Source of the DNA: Alteromonadaceae bacterium
GTDB taxonomy: Bacteria > Pseudomonadota > Gammaproteobacteria > Enterobacterales > Alteromonadaceae
NCBI GenBank assembly: GCA_027013165.1
Contig: JALUXV010000530.1
Location: forward strand, 62,001-126,000
Direction of reading: 5' to 3'
DNA: 64,000 bases
The position numbers and the translations under genes were made by a program. Under the pieces are notes generated by a model that saw only the letters and a program-made list of their open reading frames with translations, had not been told where the DNA came from and did no database searches. Shown here one piece after another: positions 26,972 to 35,125 of the stretch (the first letter of the stretch is position 1; the number at the start of each line of letters is the position of its first letter).

Positions 26972-28545
26972 GCGCTTGCTCCTTTTACGTTAACATCGAC
27001 GAGGTCATCACTCTCCAAACTAGAATCGCTCGGTGGAACTGGCCCCTTCTTGGCGAACTTTTTCATTAAGTAGAAAGCAGCAATAAACATCACAGTGTAG
27101 AAGGCTGAGTACGCAACCAAGGTAGTCACTACTTCACCAACCGACAGATTAGACACAGAGGCATGCACGGGAAGCACTTCAGCGATAGACCACGGCTGGC
27201 GGCCATACTCGGCAACAAACCACCCAGCTTCCGAAGCAATCCAAGGTAATGGCAGGGAATATAAACTCGCTTTTAACAACCAACGGGGTTTAGTAATGCG
27301 ATGCTTGGTGCTGTAGTAAAAAGCACAAGCGAATAGCACCAACATGGCAAACCCTGCGGCCACCATAATTCGGAAACTCCAAAACAATGGCGCTACAGGC
27401 GGAATACTGTAATCCACCGCTTTTTGAATGGCAGTATCAGTGGGACTAGTAATATCCGTGGTAAAAGGCTCTAGTAGCATGGCGTAACCTAAACTGTCTT
27501 TGTATGCTTCAAAGGTTGCCCGCTGCTCCGGTGTGGCAGTACCTGCCCGCACTTCATCAAGCACTGCGTAGGCTTGAACACCTTCCAGAATACGACCACG
27601 GTTAATTTCTTTTAAGTCTTTGATGCCCGCCACTTCCTCAGAGAGTGAACGGGTAGCAATGATCCCCATGGCCCAAGGGATCTGTAATGCATACTCTGTT
27701 TCTTGCGTCTCGTCGTTGGGAAAACCTATCACGGTAAAAGGTGCTGGTGCTGGGTGAGTCTCGTACTCTGCTTCTACAGCAGCCAATTTGACTTTTTGCA
27801 CGTCACCAAGCTCGTAGCCACTTTCATCCCCCAATACAATCACTGATAAAGTTGCCGCTAAACCAAAACTTGCAGCAATGGCGAAAGAGCGGCGGGCAAA
27901 AGCTATATGCTTGTGATTGAGAAGGTAGTAACTGGAAATCGCCAGAATAAACAAAGCACCTGTGACGTAACCAGCAGACACAGTATGAACAAACTTCACT
28001 TGAGCCACAGGGTTAAAGATGACCTCTGAAAAGCTTGTCATCTCCATTCGCATGGCTTCAAAGTTAAACTCCGCACCCACGGGGTATTGCATCCAGCCAT
28101 TGGCGATAAGGATCCACAACGCAGAAAAGTTTGACCCAAGGGCAACTAACCAGGTAGTCATAAGGTGTTTGACCTTAGACATTTTGTCCCAGCCAAAAAA
28201 GAACAGCCCCACAAACGTAGACTCCAAGAAAAAGGCCATTAGCCCTTCAATGGCTAAGGGGGCACCAAAAATGTCGCCAACATAATGCGAATAATAAGAC
28301 CAGTTCATACCGAACTGGAACTCCATAGTGAGGCCCGTGGCAACGCCGATCGCAAAGTTAATCCCAAACAGCTTTCCCCAAAATTGAGTCATCTGCTTGT
28401 ATATTTCTTTGCCTGTCATCACGTAAACCGATTCCATAATGGCTAGCAAAAAACTCAATCCCAAGGTTAACGGGACAAAAATAAAGTGAAACATGGCAGT
28501 TAACGCAAATTGCCATCGCGACAGTTCAACTAACGTATCGCTCAT
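26968..28545 (-). CDS. cydA: CydA, cytochrome bd ubiquinol oxidase subunit I
   Basis: The protein has 525 residues, close to E. coli CydA. The heme ligands and proton-path residues are present one position later than in E. coli: H20 (heme b595), E100 and E108 (heme d region), H187 and M394 (heme b558 ligands). The segment around 250-340 is long, as in the long Q-loop subfamily that binds ubiquinol. The enzyme is a high-affinity terminal oxidase in the inner membrane. It is the first gene of cydABXDC, with two FNR-like sites 110 and 170 bases upstream. Confidence 0.97.
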   Translation of the reverse strand: MSDTLVELSRWQFALTAMFHFIFVPLTLGLSFLLAIMESVYVMTGKEIYKQMTQFWGKLFGINFAIGVATGLTMEFQFGMNWSYYSHYVGDIFGAPLAIEGLMAFFLESTFVGLFFFGWDKMSKVKHLMTTWLVALGSNFSALWILIANGWMQYPVGAEFNFEAMRMEMTSFSEVIFNPVAQVKFVHTVSAGYVTGALFILAISSYYLLNHKHIAFARRSFAIAASFGLAATLSVIVLGDESGYELGDVQKVKLAAVEAEYETHPAPAPFTVIGFPNDETQETEYALQIPWAMGIIATRSLSEEVAGIKDLKEINRGRILEGVQAYAVLDEVRAGTATPEQRATFEAYKDSLGYAMLLEPFTTDITSPTDTAIQKAVDYSIPPVAPLFWSFRIMVAAGFAMLVLFACAFYYSTKHRITKPRWLLKASLYSLPLPWIASEAGWFVAEYGRQPWSIAEVLPVHASVSNLSVGEVVTTLVAYSAFYTVMFIAAFYLMKKFAKKGPVPPSDSSLESDDLVDVNVKGASA

Positions 28546-28654
28546 GTTAACTCTCCCTATATGTTCAGTGTTTTATGTGTAATGTGTGTGGCTGCTACTT
28601 GGTCAGCCGGTGTAATAAACACTGATATTCTTTCACGCTACAGAGAGGTAGATT

Positions 28655-28668
28655 TTGATCTATAGCAA
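28655..28668. promoter_or_regulatory. Candidate FNR-type site 1
   Basis: TTGATCTATAGCAA matches TTGAT-N4-ATCAA with one mismatch. It is about 110 bases upstream of cydA, compatible with oxygen-responsive control. Confidence 0.5.
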
Positions 28669-28714
28669 AAAACAAAATGGTGAATAAATAGAGAAGTGAC
28701 GAATCAAGGAAAAC

Positions 28715-28728
28715 ATGACCTAGATCAA
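28715..28728. promoter_or_regulatory. Candidate FNR-type site 2
   Basis: ATGACCTAGATCAA keeps one perfect ATCAA half and a degraded partner, 47 bases beyond site 1. It is weaker than site 1 and may be chance. Confidence 0.35.
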
Positions 28729-28859
28729 AACAACGAGCGATTTTTGTATAAGGATTAAAATCATAAGCACTTAATTTCACAAAATTTTTACAACAAAACT
28801 GGCATTTGCGTAAGTGTCGTGTTTAATATAGTAATACTACCAAACAAGAACTTGATACT

Positions 28860-29270
28860 TTGAAACAACGCCACCTCGTTACTTGGTTACTTTGCCTGTG
28901 TTTGCTAATGCAAAATGCATTGGCGATGGGCTTGGCCGCGTATTCGATGGAGTCTGTTTCGGCCTTGGCAAGTGATGATATTGAGCTTATTTGTACGGGT
29001 AAAGACATGCGCTGGATTTCTGTCAGTGCTACCCAATTGCAAGGTAAGTTTGTCTTTGTCACTCCAGACCTTGAAGACGAACAAACAACACACGTCGACT
29101 GTACTAACAGTGTTTTAGCCGATACGCCACAATCAACACCACTACCCAGTGATATTTCAGTTTCCACCCACTTTGTAGAATACGCGTCATATAGCGTACG
29201 AATTGCGCAACGCCCCTACACATCATTTGCCTACGCAGCGCCACTTTCTCGCGCGCCACCAACAATATAA
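28860..29270 (+). CDS. DUF2946-like exported protein, probably metal-related
   Basis: The 136-residue frame opens with a TTG; the next ATG would cut into the signal peptide (KQRHLVTWLLCLCLLMQN...ALA), so I keep the TTG. After the signal come a Cys/Trp element (LICTGKDMRWIS) and a C-terminus ending APLSRAPP, the usual end of DUF2946 proteins. DUF2946 proteins are found beside copper and other metal genes. Here the next gene, 65 bases later, is a Met-rich TonB receptor, and the pair is probably one operon. The function is unknown; periplasmic copper binding is a guess. Confidence 0.68.
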   Translation: MKQRHLVTWLLCLCLLMQNALAMGLAAYSMESVSALASDDIELICTGKDMRWISVSATQLQGKFVFVTPDLEDEQTTHVDCTNSVLADTPQSTPLPSDISVSTHFVEYASYSVRIAQRPYTSFAYAAPLSRAPPTI

Positions 29271-29335
29271 CTGCTCAAAACTCACCATAATGGGCGCATG
29301 AAGCGCCAAGGTTCTACAATTTTTTTGGATCAGTT

Positions 29336-31417
29336 ATGAACAAAACATCAATAGCCGTTGCTGTGCTTGCGGCGCACTCTATTGCTGCGCAAGTAGCGCA
29401 TGCCGACCACAATGAAAATGAAATAATTACAGTTATTGGTAGCCCACTCCAACACATCAGCAACGCTCGCGTTTCCTCAAGCAGTAACACCGAAGCAGAT
29501 TTTGGCGACCAACTCTCTAATATCGCGGGCATTTCTGTATCAAGAAATGGCCCAGTAACAGGGCTTATTCAGTACCGGGGGCTGTATGGAGACCGCGTTG
29601 GCGTAAGTATCGACGGTGTGGATATCCAAGGCGCCGGGCCCAATGCCATGGACTCACCACTATCCCATGTACTTCCAGAACTTGGTATGCAAGCCACGCT
29701 TTATCGAGGTATCGCGCCAGTTAGCGCGAGTCTTCAATCGCTAGGTGGGCAGCTTGTTTTGCAATCAGACATGACCATACTGTTCTCACAGCCAAACGGA
29801 CTGCAATTGTCAGGAAACGCGGCGTTAATATCGCCTGGCGGGGGGGCACAGTATCAGGTCAATGCTTTTTATGGCTTTGATGAGGGTTTTGTCACTGGAG
29901 CATTTACCCACCAACAAAGAGACGAAAGAGAAGCCGCTGACGGAACCCTCATCCCAAATACCAATTATCAACGAAATGGTGTGAAGTTGGGAGGCGGAAT
30001 TACCACGGGTAAACACAGCTTTGAAGTGCGCTACCAAGAGTTAAATACCAATGAAAGTGGAACAGCGGCGCTTGCTATGGACATAAAATTCATCGATGCG
30101 GCATGGTACAGATTGGGTTATCGCTATCAGCAATCTGATAATAAATACCTGACTGTGAACTTGTTCGGTAACAGCAATCAGCACACTATGGACAACTTCA
30201 GTCAACGTATGCTGATGATGGCACCGATGGCCCGTCAAAATGACACGGATTCTCTCATGCAGGGCGGTGACATAACCTATGTAACCCCGCTGATGGACGG
30301 GGAACTCACTGCCGGATTGGCACACAAACACCTTGGCAATAACTCCATTATTTCTAATCCCAATAATGCCATGTTCTTCGTCAATAACTTTATGAACGTA
30401 GAACAAGATACCCACAGCGGATTTGTCGAATGGCAAGGCACATTGGGCCAAGCATCGGTGACCATGGGGTCGCGGTTAACCCAGGTATCGTCAAATGCGG
30501 ATGACGTAAATTCAAGTATGGTGATGATGAGTGACGCCGTGTCCATGCTGGTAAATGCGTTCAATGGCGCAGACAGAGATCAAAGCGACACCATGGTAGA
30601 TATTGCTATTACTGCGCAATTTGAATTGTCTGAGCACAACTCAGTGTTTGCCGGTGTTTCACAGAAAAATCGCGCGCCTAACTACTTTGAGCGCTACACT
30701 TGGTTACCTTTGGCTATTTCTGGTGGTATGGCTGATGGGTTCACTTATATCGGAGACGTTAACTTAACTCACGAAACCGCTCATCAAGTAGAACTTGGGT
30801 TTACCTATACTTCGGAGCATTGGGCTTTCTCACCTCGCCTATTCTATCAGGACGTAAGCGACTATATTGCGGGTATTCCTACCACAAATACCGCAGCTAT
30901 CATGGTGGCAGGAATGATGGGCGCATCAACACCTTTCCAATGGACCAACACCGACGCTACGTTAAAAGGATTTGATGCACAACTATCAGGTGCTATCACA
31001 GAGAATATGAACCTTAGTGCGGTCGCAAGTTATGTGCATGGTACTCGAAACGACATTGACGATGCCGTGTTTCGAATCACCCCGTTTACCCTTGTTTCCC
31101 ATATTAACTGGCAAACCCATATGGGGTCGGTACCTGTCACACTTCAAGCGACATCAGAGCTAGTCGCGGGTCAAAACCGCGTTTCGTCTCTACAAAACGA
31201 GAGCAAAAGTGCAGGATACGGCTTGGTTCACTTAAGTGCGGACTGGGATCTAGGACATCATTGGACAATATCAGCGCAGGTGCGCAATCTATTTGACAAG
31301 ACCTATGTGCCACATACAGCAGGCATAAATCGTGTCTCAGGGGTATCAGTACCTGTAGGTGAAAAGCTACCGGGTGCAGGTACCGAATGGAAGTTGTCTG
31401 CCAGCTATCAGTTTTAA
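29336..31417 (+). CDS. TonB-dependent receptor, copper type (OprC/NosA-like)
   Basis: The 693-residue receptor has a signal peptide (ending AQVAHA), a TonB box region EIITVIGSP and a short plug with GVDIQGAGPNAMDSPLSHV at about 98-116. This last element resembles the NRMDPPT block of OprC-type copper receptors. Several segments that should be extracellular loops are rich in methionine: MLMMAPMARQ, NAMFFVNNFMN, MVMMSDAVSM and IMVAGMMGAS. Methionine clusters bind Cu(I). It ends in a C-terminal phenylalanine (SASYQF). The upstream DUF2946 gene fits a metal role. Copper is inferred; no other copper gene is in the window. Confidence 0.85.
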   Translation: MNKTSIAVAVLAAHSIAAQVAHADHNENEIITVIGSPLQHISNARVSSSSNTEADFGDQLSNIAGISVSRNGPVTGLIQYRGLYGDRVGVSIDGVDIQGAGPNAMDSPLSHVLPELGMQATLYRGIAPVSASLQSLGGQLVLQSDMTILFSQPNGLQLSGNAALISPGGGAQYQVNAFYGFDEGFVTGAFTHQQRDEREAADGTLIPNTNYQRNGVKLGGGITTGKHSFEVRYQELNTNESGTAALAMDIKFIDAAWYRLGYRYQQSDNKYLTVNLFGNSNQHTMDNFSQRMLMMAPMARQNDTDSLMQGGDITYVTPLMDGELTAGLAHKHLGNNSIISNPNNAMFFVNNFMNVEQDTHSGFVEWQGTLGQASVTMGSRLTQVSSNADDVNSSMVMMSDAVSMLVNAFNGADRDQSDTMVDIAITAQFELSEHNSVFAGVSQKNRAPNYFERYTWLPLAISGGMADGFTYIGDVNLTHETAHQVELGFTYTSEHWAFSPRLFYQDVSDYIAGIPTTNTAAIMVAGMMGASTPFQWTNTDATLKGFDAQLSGAITENMNLSAVASYVHGTRNDIDDAVFRITPFTLVSHINWQTHMGSVPVTLQATSELVAGQNRVSSLQNESKSAGYGLVHLSADWDLGHHWTISAQVRNLFDKTYVPHTAGINRVSGVSVPVGEKLPGAGTEWKLSASYQF

Positions 31418-31465
31418 CCAAACCGTTGATACATATAAAGATTTGAATTTGTGTTCAATTTAAGG

Positions 31466-31491
31466 CGGCGCAGTGAAAATTGCGCCGTTTT
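31466..31491 (+). terminator. Terminator of the copper-type TonB receptor gene
   Basis: CGGCGCA and TGCGCCG form a 7-bp stem with an 8-base loop, followed by TTTTC and then a further T run. It lies about 50 bases past the stop. Confidence 0.7.
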
Positions 31492-31557
31492 CAGTTGCTT
31501 TTTCACCTTAAAAAGCGTTATAAAACGGTAACCTACAAGATTAATGAGAAACCAATC

Positions 31558-32028
31558 GTGCAAATTTCTGGGCCTTTACAATTTAAACTGTATAAAGCGT
31601 CTGGTAACGTTGAAAAAATACGCCATTACGTTAAAAACGGATTGGACCGTGTCACTTTCTATGTAGACAACACCCTTATCGCTATTGAAGAAAATGAACA
31701 AATACCGTTAGAAAATGGCGACGATGTCTTAGTGGTGGGAAACAAGAGTAACAAAGGTGTTATTACTCCCATCATATTTCAAAATAGCACCCGAGATGTC
31801 AGAATTGTTCGTGGAAATATCAAATTAGGGAAGGTAGTTTCTGCACTACTTATCTTGATAGGGTTACTTTATGGTAGTTACGCGGTATACCAAGATGCTT
31901 ATTTGTATACGGCCTTTCCTGTCGTACTTTTCCTCTTTGGTGGTTTTAAGATAATGCGCGGAACCCGACGACTAAAAGCGGCGTTAAGCATTGCCAACCA
32001 ACCTTCTCTTTGTGAGAAAGCCGGATAG
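31558..32028 (+). CDS. Hypothetical membrane protein with two C-terminal transmembrane segments
   Basis: I do not recognise this protein. The frame has no early ATG: it could open at a TTG at 31480 (182 residues), but that codon sits inside the terminator hairpin of the preceding gene, so I prefer the GTG at 31558 (156 residues) with GAGA upstream. Residues about 1-95 are soluble and contain ISGPLQFKLYKASGNVEK and a segment like a small beta domain (DDVLVVGNKSNKG). Two hydrophobic segments follow (VVSALLILIGLLYGSYAVY and TAFPVVLFLFGGF) and a basic tail. It is convergent with the TSUP gene, the stops being only 3 bases apart. A YobI- or lipid-binding-like role cannot be judged. Confidence 0.55.
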   Translation: MQISGPLQFKLYKASGNVEKIRHYVKNGLDRVTFYVDNTLIAIEENEQIPLENGDDVLVVGNKSNKGVITPIIFQNSTRDVRIVRGNIKLGKVVSALLILIGLLYGSYAVYQDAYLYTAFPVVLFLFGGFKIMRGTRRLKAALSIANQPSLCEKAG

Positions 32029-32031
32029 TAT

Positions 32032-32802
32032 TTATAACGAAGCGCTCACAGCCTGCCACAAAAGACGTAACGCCAGTAAGGTGACAACCCATTTAAACAG
32101 TATTGAGAAGGTATTGGATGATATTTTCTTGAGTACCTTTAAACCAATATAAGTGCCTAAAGCGCCACTGGCAATCATTGCTACGATAAGCCCAGCCCAC
32201 TGAACAAATGAAAATCCTACCGCGGTAAAAACAAATGCTTTTAGACCGTGTTGAAAGGTCATGCAGGTAGCAAAGGTTGCTGTAATTTGCATTTTACTGC
32301 TGTTATTTCTGTGTACAAATGCCGCCACCAATGGACCCGTTGCACCCACAAACATAGACACCAGCGTTGTGAAAAAGCCGGCAATACTCCGTCCTAGCGC
32401 ACTGCTTTCCGTCGCTTTAGGTTTTTGCCCCCATACCAAAAACAAAATAAATCCCGCTACCGCATATTGAATAACCACCAAAGGCAATTGAACAACAATA
32501 AATGAAGCAAGCACGGCCCCTAATAATGCGCCGATACAAAAAAACTTCACCATACTCCAATCACAATACTTGTAGGTCATAAGCGCGCGATTACCATTTG
32601 ACCCGAGCTGCACCAAACCATGTACCGGTATGAGCGCAGAAACCGGCATGGTGCTTGCCATGACAGCAATCAAAAACACACCACCGCCAATGCCTAACGT
32701 TGCCGTAATCAAAGAGGTCAATGCCGACATACCTATCAACAATAACGCAGTAGATGACTCAATAGCACCAGACCCGGTTATCCAATCAAAGAGTAATTCC
32801 AC
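32032..32802 (-). CDS. TSUP (TauE/SafE) family membrane permease
   Basis: The protein has 256 residues with about eight hydrophobic segments and the TSUP repeat pattern: TATLGIGGGVFLIAVMA near the N-terminus and SMFVGATGPLVAAFVHR in the middle. It is a different branch from the TSUP protein at 21766 and has no close neighbour that would reveal its substrate. Sulfite or another small organosulfur anion is typical of the family. It is transcribed away from the sigma-54 controlled exporter operon and may have its promoter within the same intergenic region. Confidence 0.85.
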   Translation of the reverse strand: MELLFDWITGSGAIESSTALLLIGMSALTSLITATLGIGGGVFLIAVMASTMPVSALIPVHGLVQLGSNGNRALMTYKYCDWSMVKFFCIGALLGAVLASFIVVQLPLVVIQYAVAGFILFLVWGQKPKATESSALGRSIAGFFTTLVSMFVGATGPLVAAFVHRNNSSKMQITATFATCMTFQHGLKAFVFTAVGFSFVQWAGLIVAMIASGALGTYIGLKVLKKISSNTFSILFKWVVTLLALRLLWQAVSASL

Positions 32803-32832
32803 AAGGTTCCTTAATTAACCATTCATCACGCG

Positions 32833-32890
32833 GTGTCCGCCCACAAAACTTCGGACAGTGCCGGACACAAGGCTGTGTCCGATCGGACAC
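32833..32890. promoter_or_regulatory. Cluster of upstream activator sites (TGTCCG/CGGACA) for a sigma-54 regulator
   Basis: Five copies of the half-site GTGTCCG or its complement occur in 58 bases: 32833-32839, 32852-32857, 32862-32868, 32875-32881 and 32884-32890. The last two make the perfect 16-bp palindrome GTGTCCGATCGGACAC. Its centre is about 75 bases upstream of the -24 GG of the sigma-54 promoter, the usual position for enhancer-binding proteins. Confidence 0.75.
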
Positions 32891-32952
32891 TCGACAATAA
32901 CAACAATAAAAATAAAACAATGAAAATCAATAATTTAAATAAAATAAAAAGC

Positions 32953-32968
32953 TGGCACACAGCCTGCA
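32953..32968 (+). promoter_or_regulatory. Sigma-54 (-24/-12) promoter of the ABC exporter operon
   Basis: TGGCACACAGCCTGCA fits the consensus TGGCAC-N5-TTGC(A/T) with correct spacing and one mismatch (C for the first T of the -12 element). It is 126 bases upstream of the adaptor gene. Confidence 0.8.
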
Positions 32969-33093
32969 AATTGATAAAAGCGCTCTCTGCGATTTAAGCA
33001 AGTGTACGCTCATACGAAGCATTGAGCCATTACGAACACTTATGTTCATTACAGCAAGCCAACTAGTTTAGAAAGAATATTAAGGACATTGAG

Positions 33094-34368
33094 ATGATAG
33101 CCAACACTTCTGGACAAGACGAACAAATAGTCGCGAAGCGCTCACCTTGGGTGAAGAATGGCATTATCGTACTCATCATAGTTACTATTTGCATTGTGTT
33201 CTTGTGGCCTTCGTTTACATCGTGGAGAGACGGCGTTAAACGAGTAGATATGAGTAAAGTGGTTACTGCTGAAGTTGTTCGTGGCGACCTTATTCGCGAT
33301 ATTGCGGTGTCGGGTAAATTAGTGGCAGCAAATGCACCACAACTCTACAGCACAGAAAGCGGAATAGTGACCTTACATGTAAAGCCCGGCGACCAAGTCA
33401 TGCTGAATGACGCAGTGGCTAGTATTGCTAGCCCAGAGCTAAATGCACTACTTCAGCAACAGCGCGCACGTATAACGCAAATGGAAATCGACGCTAAACG
33501 CGGCTTGTTGGCAGATAAAGAAACCGAACTCGCGCTTGAAGGAGCCTTAGGTACTGCGCTGGTGGCGTTAAATGCAGCAAAGCGTGAGAAACAACGAGCA
33601 GATCTAAGTTTTGAGAAACAGGTTATTAGCCAAGTAGAATGGGCCGAAGCGCAAGACTCACTACAAGAAGCACAACTGCTTTACTCTCACGCCAAAGATA
33701 ACGTTGACCTTACTCGTGAAAGGCTTCTTTTTGAGCAACAAATACGCGCCAATGCCGTTAACGCTGAAAAGCTTGTGCTTGCCGAACTTGAGCGCCGCCA
33801 ACACTCACTTATCATTCGCTCTCCAGTTGATGGCGTAGTGGGTAATTGGCTGGTTGCGCAAAAAGAAAATGTTGCTTCATCAAAGGCATTGATGACTGTG
33901 GTCGACCTTTCACAATACGAAGCTGAGCTCACGGTTCCAGAATTTTATGCCGACGAATTGCAAGTGAGCTTACCGGTAAGCATTACCTTGTCGGGTCAAA
34001 CGATCAACGCGCAAATAGCATCAGTGTCTCCAGAAATTGAAAACAACCAGGTGGTTGTGCGTGCTCACCTAATCGACACCCCCGCTAATTTACGACTGCG
34101 CCAAAATCAGCGCCTTAACGCTCGCATTGCGTTTGAAAGCAAAGAAGATGTTTTGATGGTAAAGCGAGGTGCCTTCTTACAGTTTGAAAACGGTACACAG
34201 GCTTATCGGTTGAACGACGATGGCCGTGTGTACAAACACCCAATTACTACCGGTGTAAGCAGCGTTGAATACGTTGAAATTACGCAAGGTTTAGCAGCAG
34301 GCGACCACATCATAGTGTCTGCCTACGACGAATTTAATCAAGCAGACGTTTTGCAGCTTACTCAATAA
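33094..34368 (+). CDS. HlyD/MacA-type periplasmic adaptor of an ABC exporter
   Basis: The 424-residue protein has one N-terminal membrane anchor (about 23-43), a lipoyl/barrel-sandwich half motif (SGIVTLHVKPGDQV), a long helical hairpin (about 118-235, rich in Gln, Glu, Ala) and the return half motif RSPVDGVVGNW, then a beta-barrel and membrane-proximal domain. This is the architecture of membrane-fusion adaptors of MacAB-type exporters. It is the first gene of an operon continuing with the ATPase (34 bases later), two permeases and a two-component system. The sigma-54 promoter lies upstream. The outer-membrane channel partner is not in the window. Confidence 0.9.
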   Translation: MIANTSGQDEQIVAKRSPWVKNGIIVLIIVTICIVFLWPSFTSWRDGVKRVDMSKVVTAEVVRGDLIRDIAVSGKLVAANAPQLYSTESGIVTLHVKPGDQVMLNDAVASIASPELNALLQQQRARITQMEIDAKRGLLADKETELALEGALGTALVALNAAKREKQRADLSFEKQVISQVEWAEAQDSLQEAQLLYSHAKDNVDLTRERLLFEQQIRANAVNAEKLVLAELERRQHSLIIRSPVDGVVGNWLVAQKENVASSKALMTVVDLSQYEAELTVPEFYADELQVSLPVSITLSGQTINAQIASVSPEIENNQVVVRAHLIDTPANLRLRQNQRLNARIAFESKEDVLMVKRGAFLQFENGTQAYRLNDDGRVYKHPITTGVSSVEYVEITQGLAAGDHIIVSAYDEFNQADVLQLTQ

Positions 34369-34402
34369 TTTATCGCGTCTGAGAATCTACAAGGAAAAGA
34401 TC

Positions 34403-35116
34403 ATGCTTAACATGAACAACGTTAGTCGAATATACGAAACAGGTACGGTAAGAACACATGCGCTGCGCAACTTCAGTTTAGACGTGCAAGAAGGTGAATT
34501 TGTCGCGGTAACCGGGCCTTCTGGGTCAGGAAAATCGACCTTTTTGAATATAGCGGGGCTACTCGACAGTTTTCAACAAGGGCAATACACCCTTGATGGC
34601 GTCAATATTCAAGGGCTTGGTGACAACGCGCTTTCTAGCCTACGCAACGAAAAAATTGGTTTTATCTTCCAAAATTACAATCTGATCCCCGACTTTTCAT
34701 TGTATGACAACATTGACATGCCACTTCGCTATCGCGGTTTTTCTGCCAAAGACCGCAAATACCGCATTGAAAAATCACTAGAGCGCGTTGGCCTTATTGC
34801 CCGAAAAGACTATTACCCAAAGCAGTTATCAGGCGGCCAGCAACAGCGGGTAGCCATTGCTCGCGCGTTGGCGGGTGAACCTAAAATTCTTTTAGCAGAT
34901 GAACCCACCGGAAACTTAGATTCATTGATGGCAAGTCAGGTAATGACATTACTGGAAGAACTTAACAGCGAAGGTGCAACAATCATCATGGTAACGCACG
35001 ACCCTGATCAAGCTCGCGCGGTAAAACGCAACGTGCAAATTATTGATGGCGAGGTGTCTGATTTTAGTATTTATGCGCCGTCGCAAAACCTTGCACCTGT
35101 TGAAGCAAGCGCATAA
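34403..35116 (+). CDS. ABC transporter ATPase, MacB/LolD type
   Basis: The protein has 237 residues with Walker A GPSGSGKS at 38-45, Q-loop in FIFQNYNLIP, signature LSGGQQQR and Walker B ILLADEPTGNLDS, the last being the exact hallmark of the LolD/MacB/FtsE family. It would hydrolyse ATP in the cytoplasm to drive the two FtsX-type permeases encoded next (starts 10 and 1301 bases later). It differs from MacB in being a separate polypeptide, as in LolCDE-like and peptide-exporting systems. The short C-terminal tail after the H-loop is variable. Confidence 0.93.
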   Translation: MLNMNNVSRIYETGTVRTHALRNFSLDVQEGEFVAVTGPSGSGKSTFLNIAGLLDSFQQGQYTLDGVNIQGLGDNALSSLRNEKIGFIFQNYNLIPDFSLYDNIDMPLRYRGFSAKDRKYRIEKSLERVGLIARKDYYPKQLSGGQQQRVAIARALAGEPKILLADEPTGNLDSLMASQVMTLLEELNSEGATIIMVTHDPDQARAVKRNVQIIDGEVSDFSIYAPSQNLAPVEASA

Positions 35117-35125
35117 GGAATTGTC

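Larger units (their letters stand above)
28546..28859. other. Divergent promoter region of cydABXDC and the DUF2946 gene
   Basis: These 314 bases hold two FNR-like sites on the cyd side. The remainder is AT-rich, with no small gene that I can support. Confidence 0.65.
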
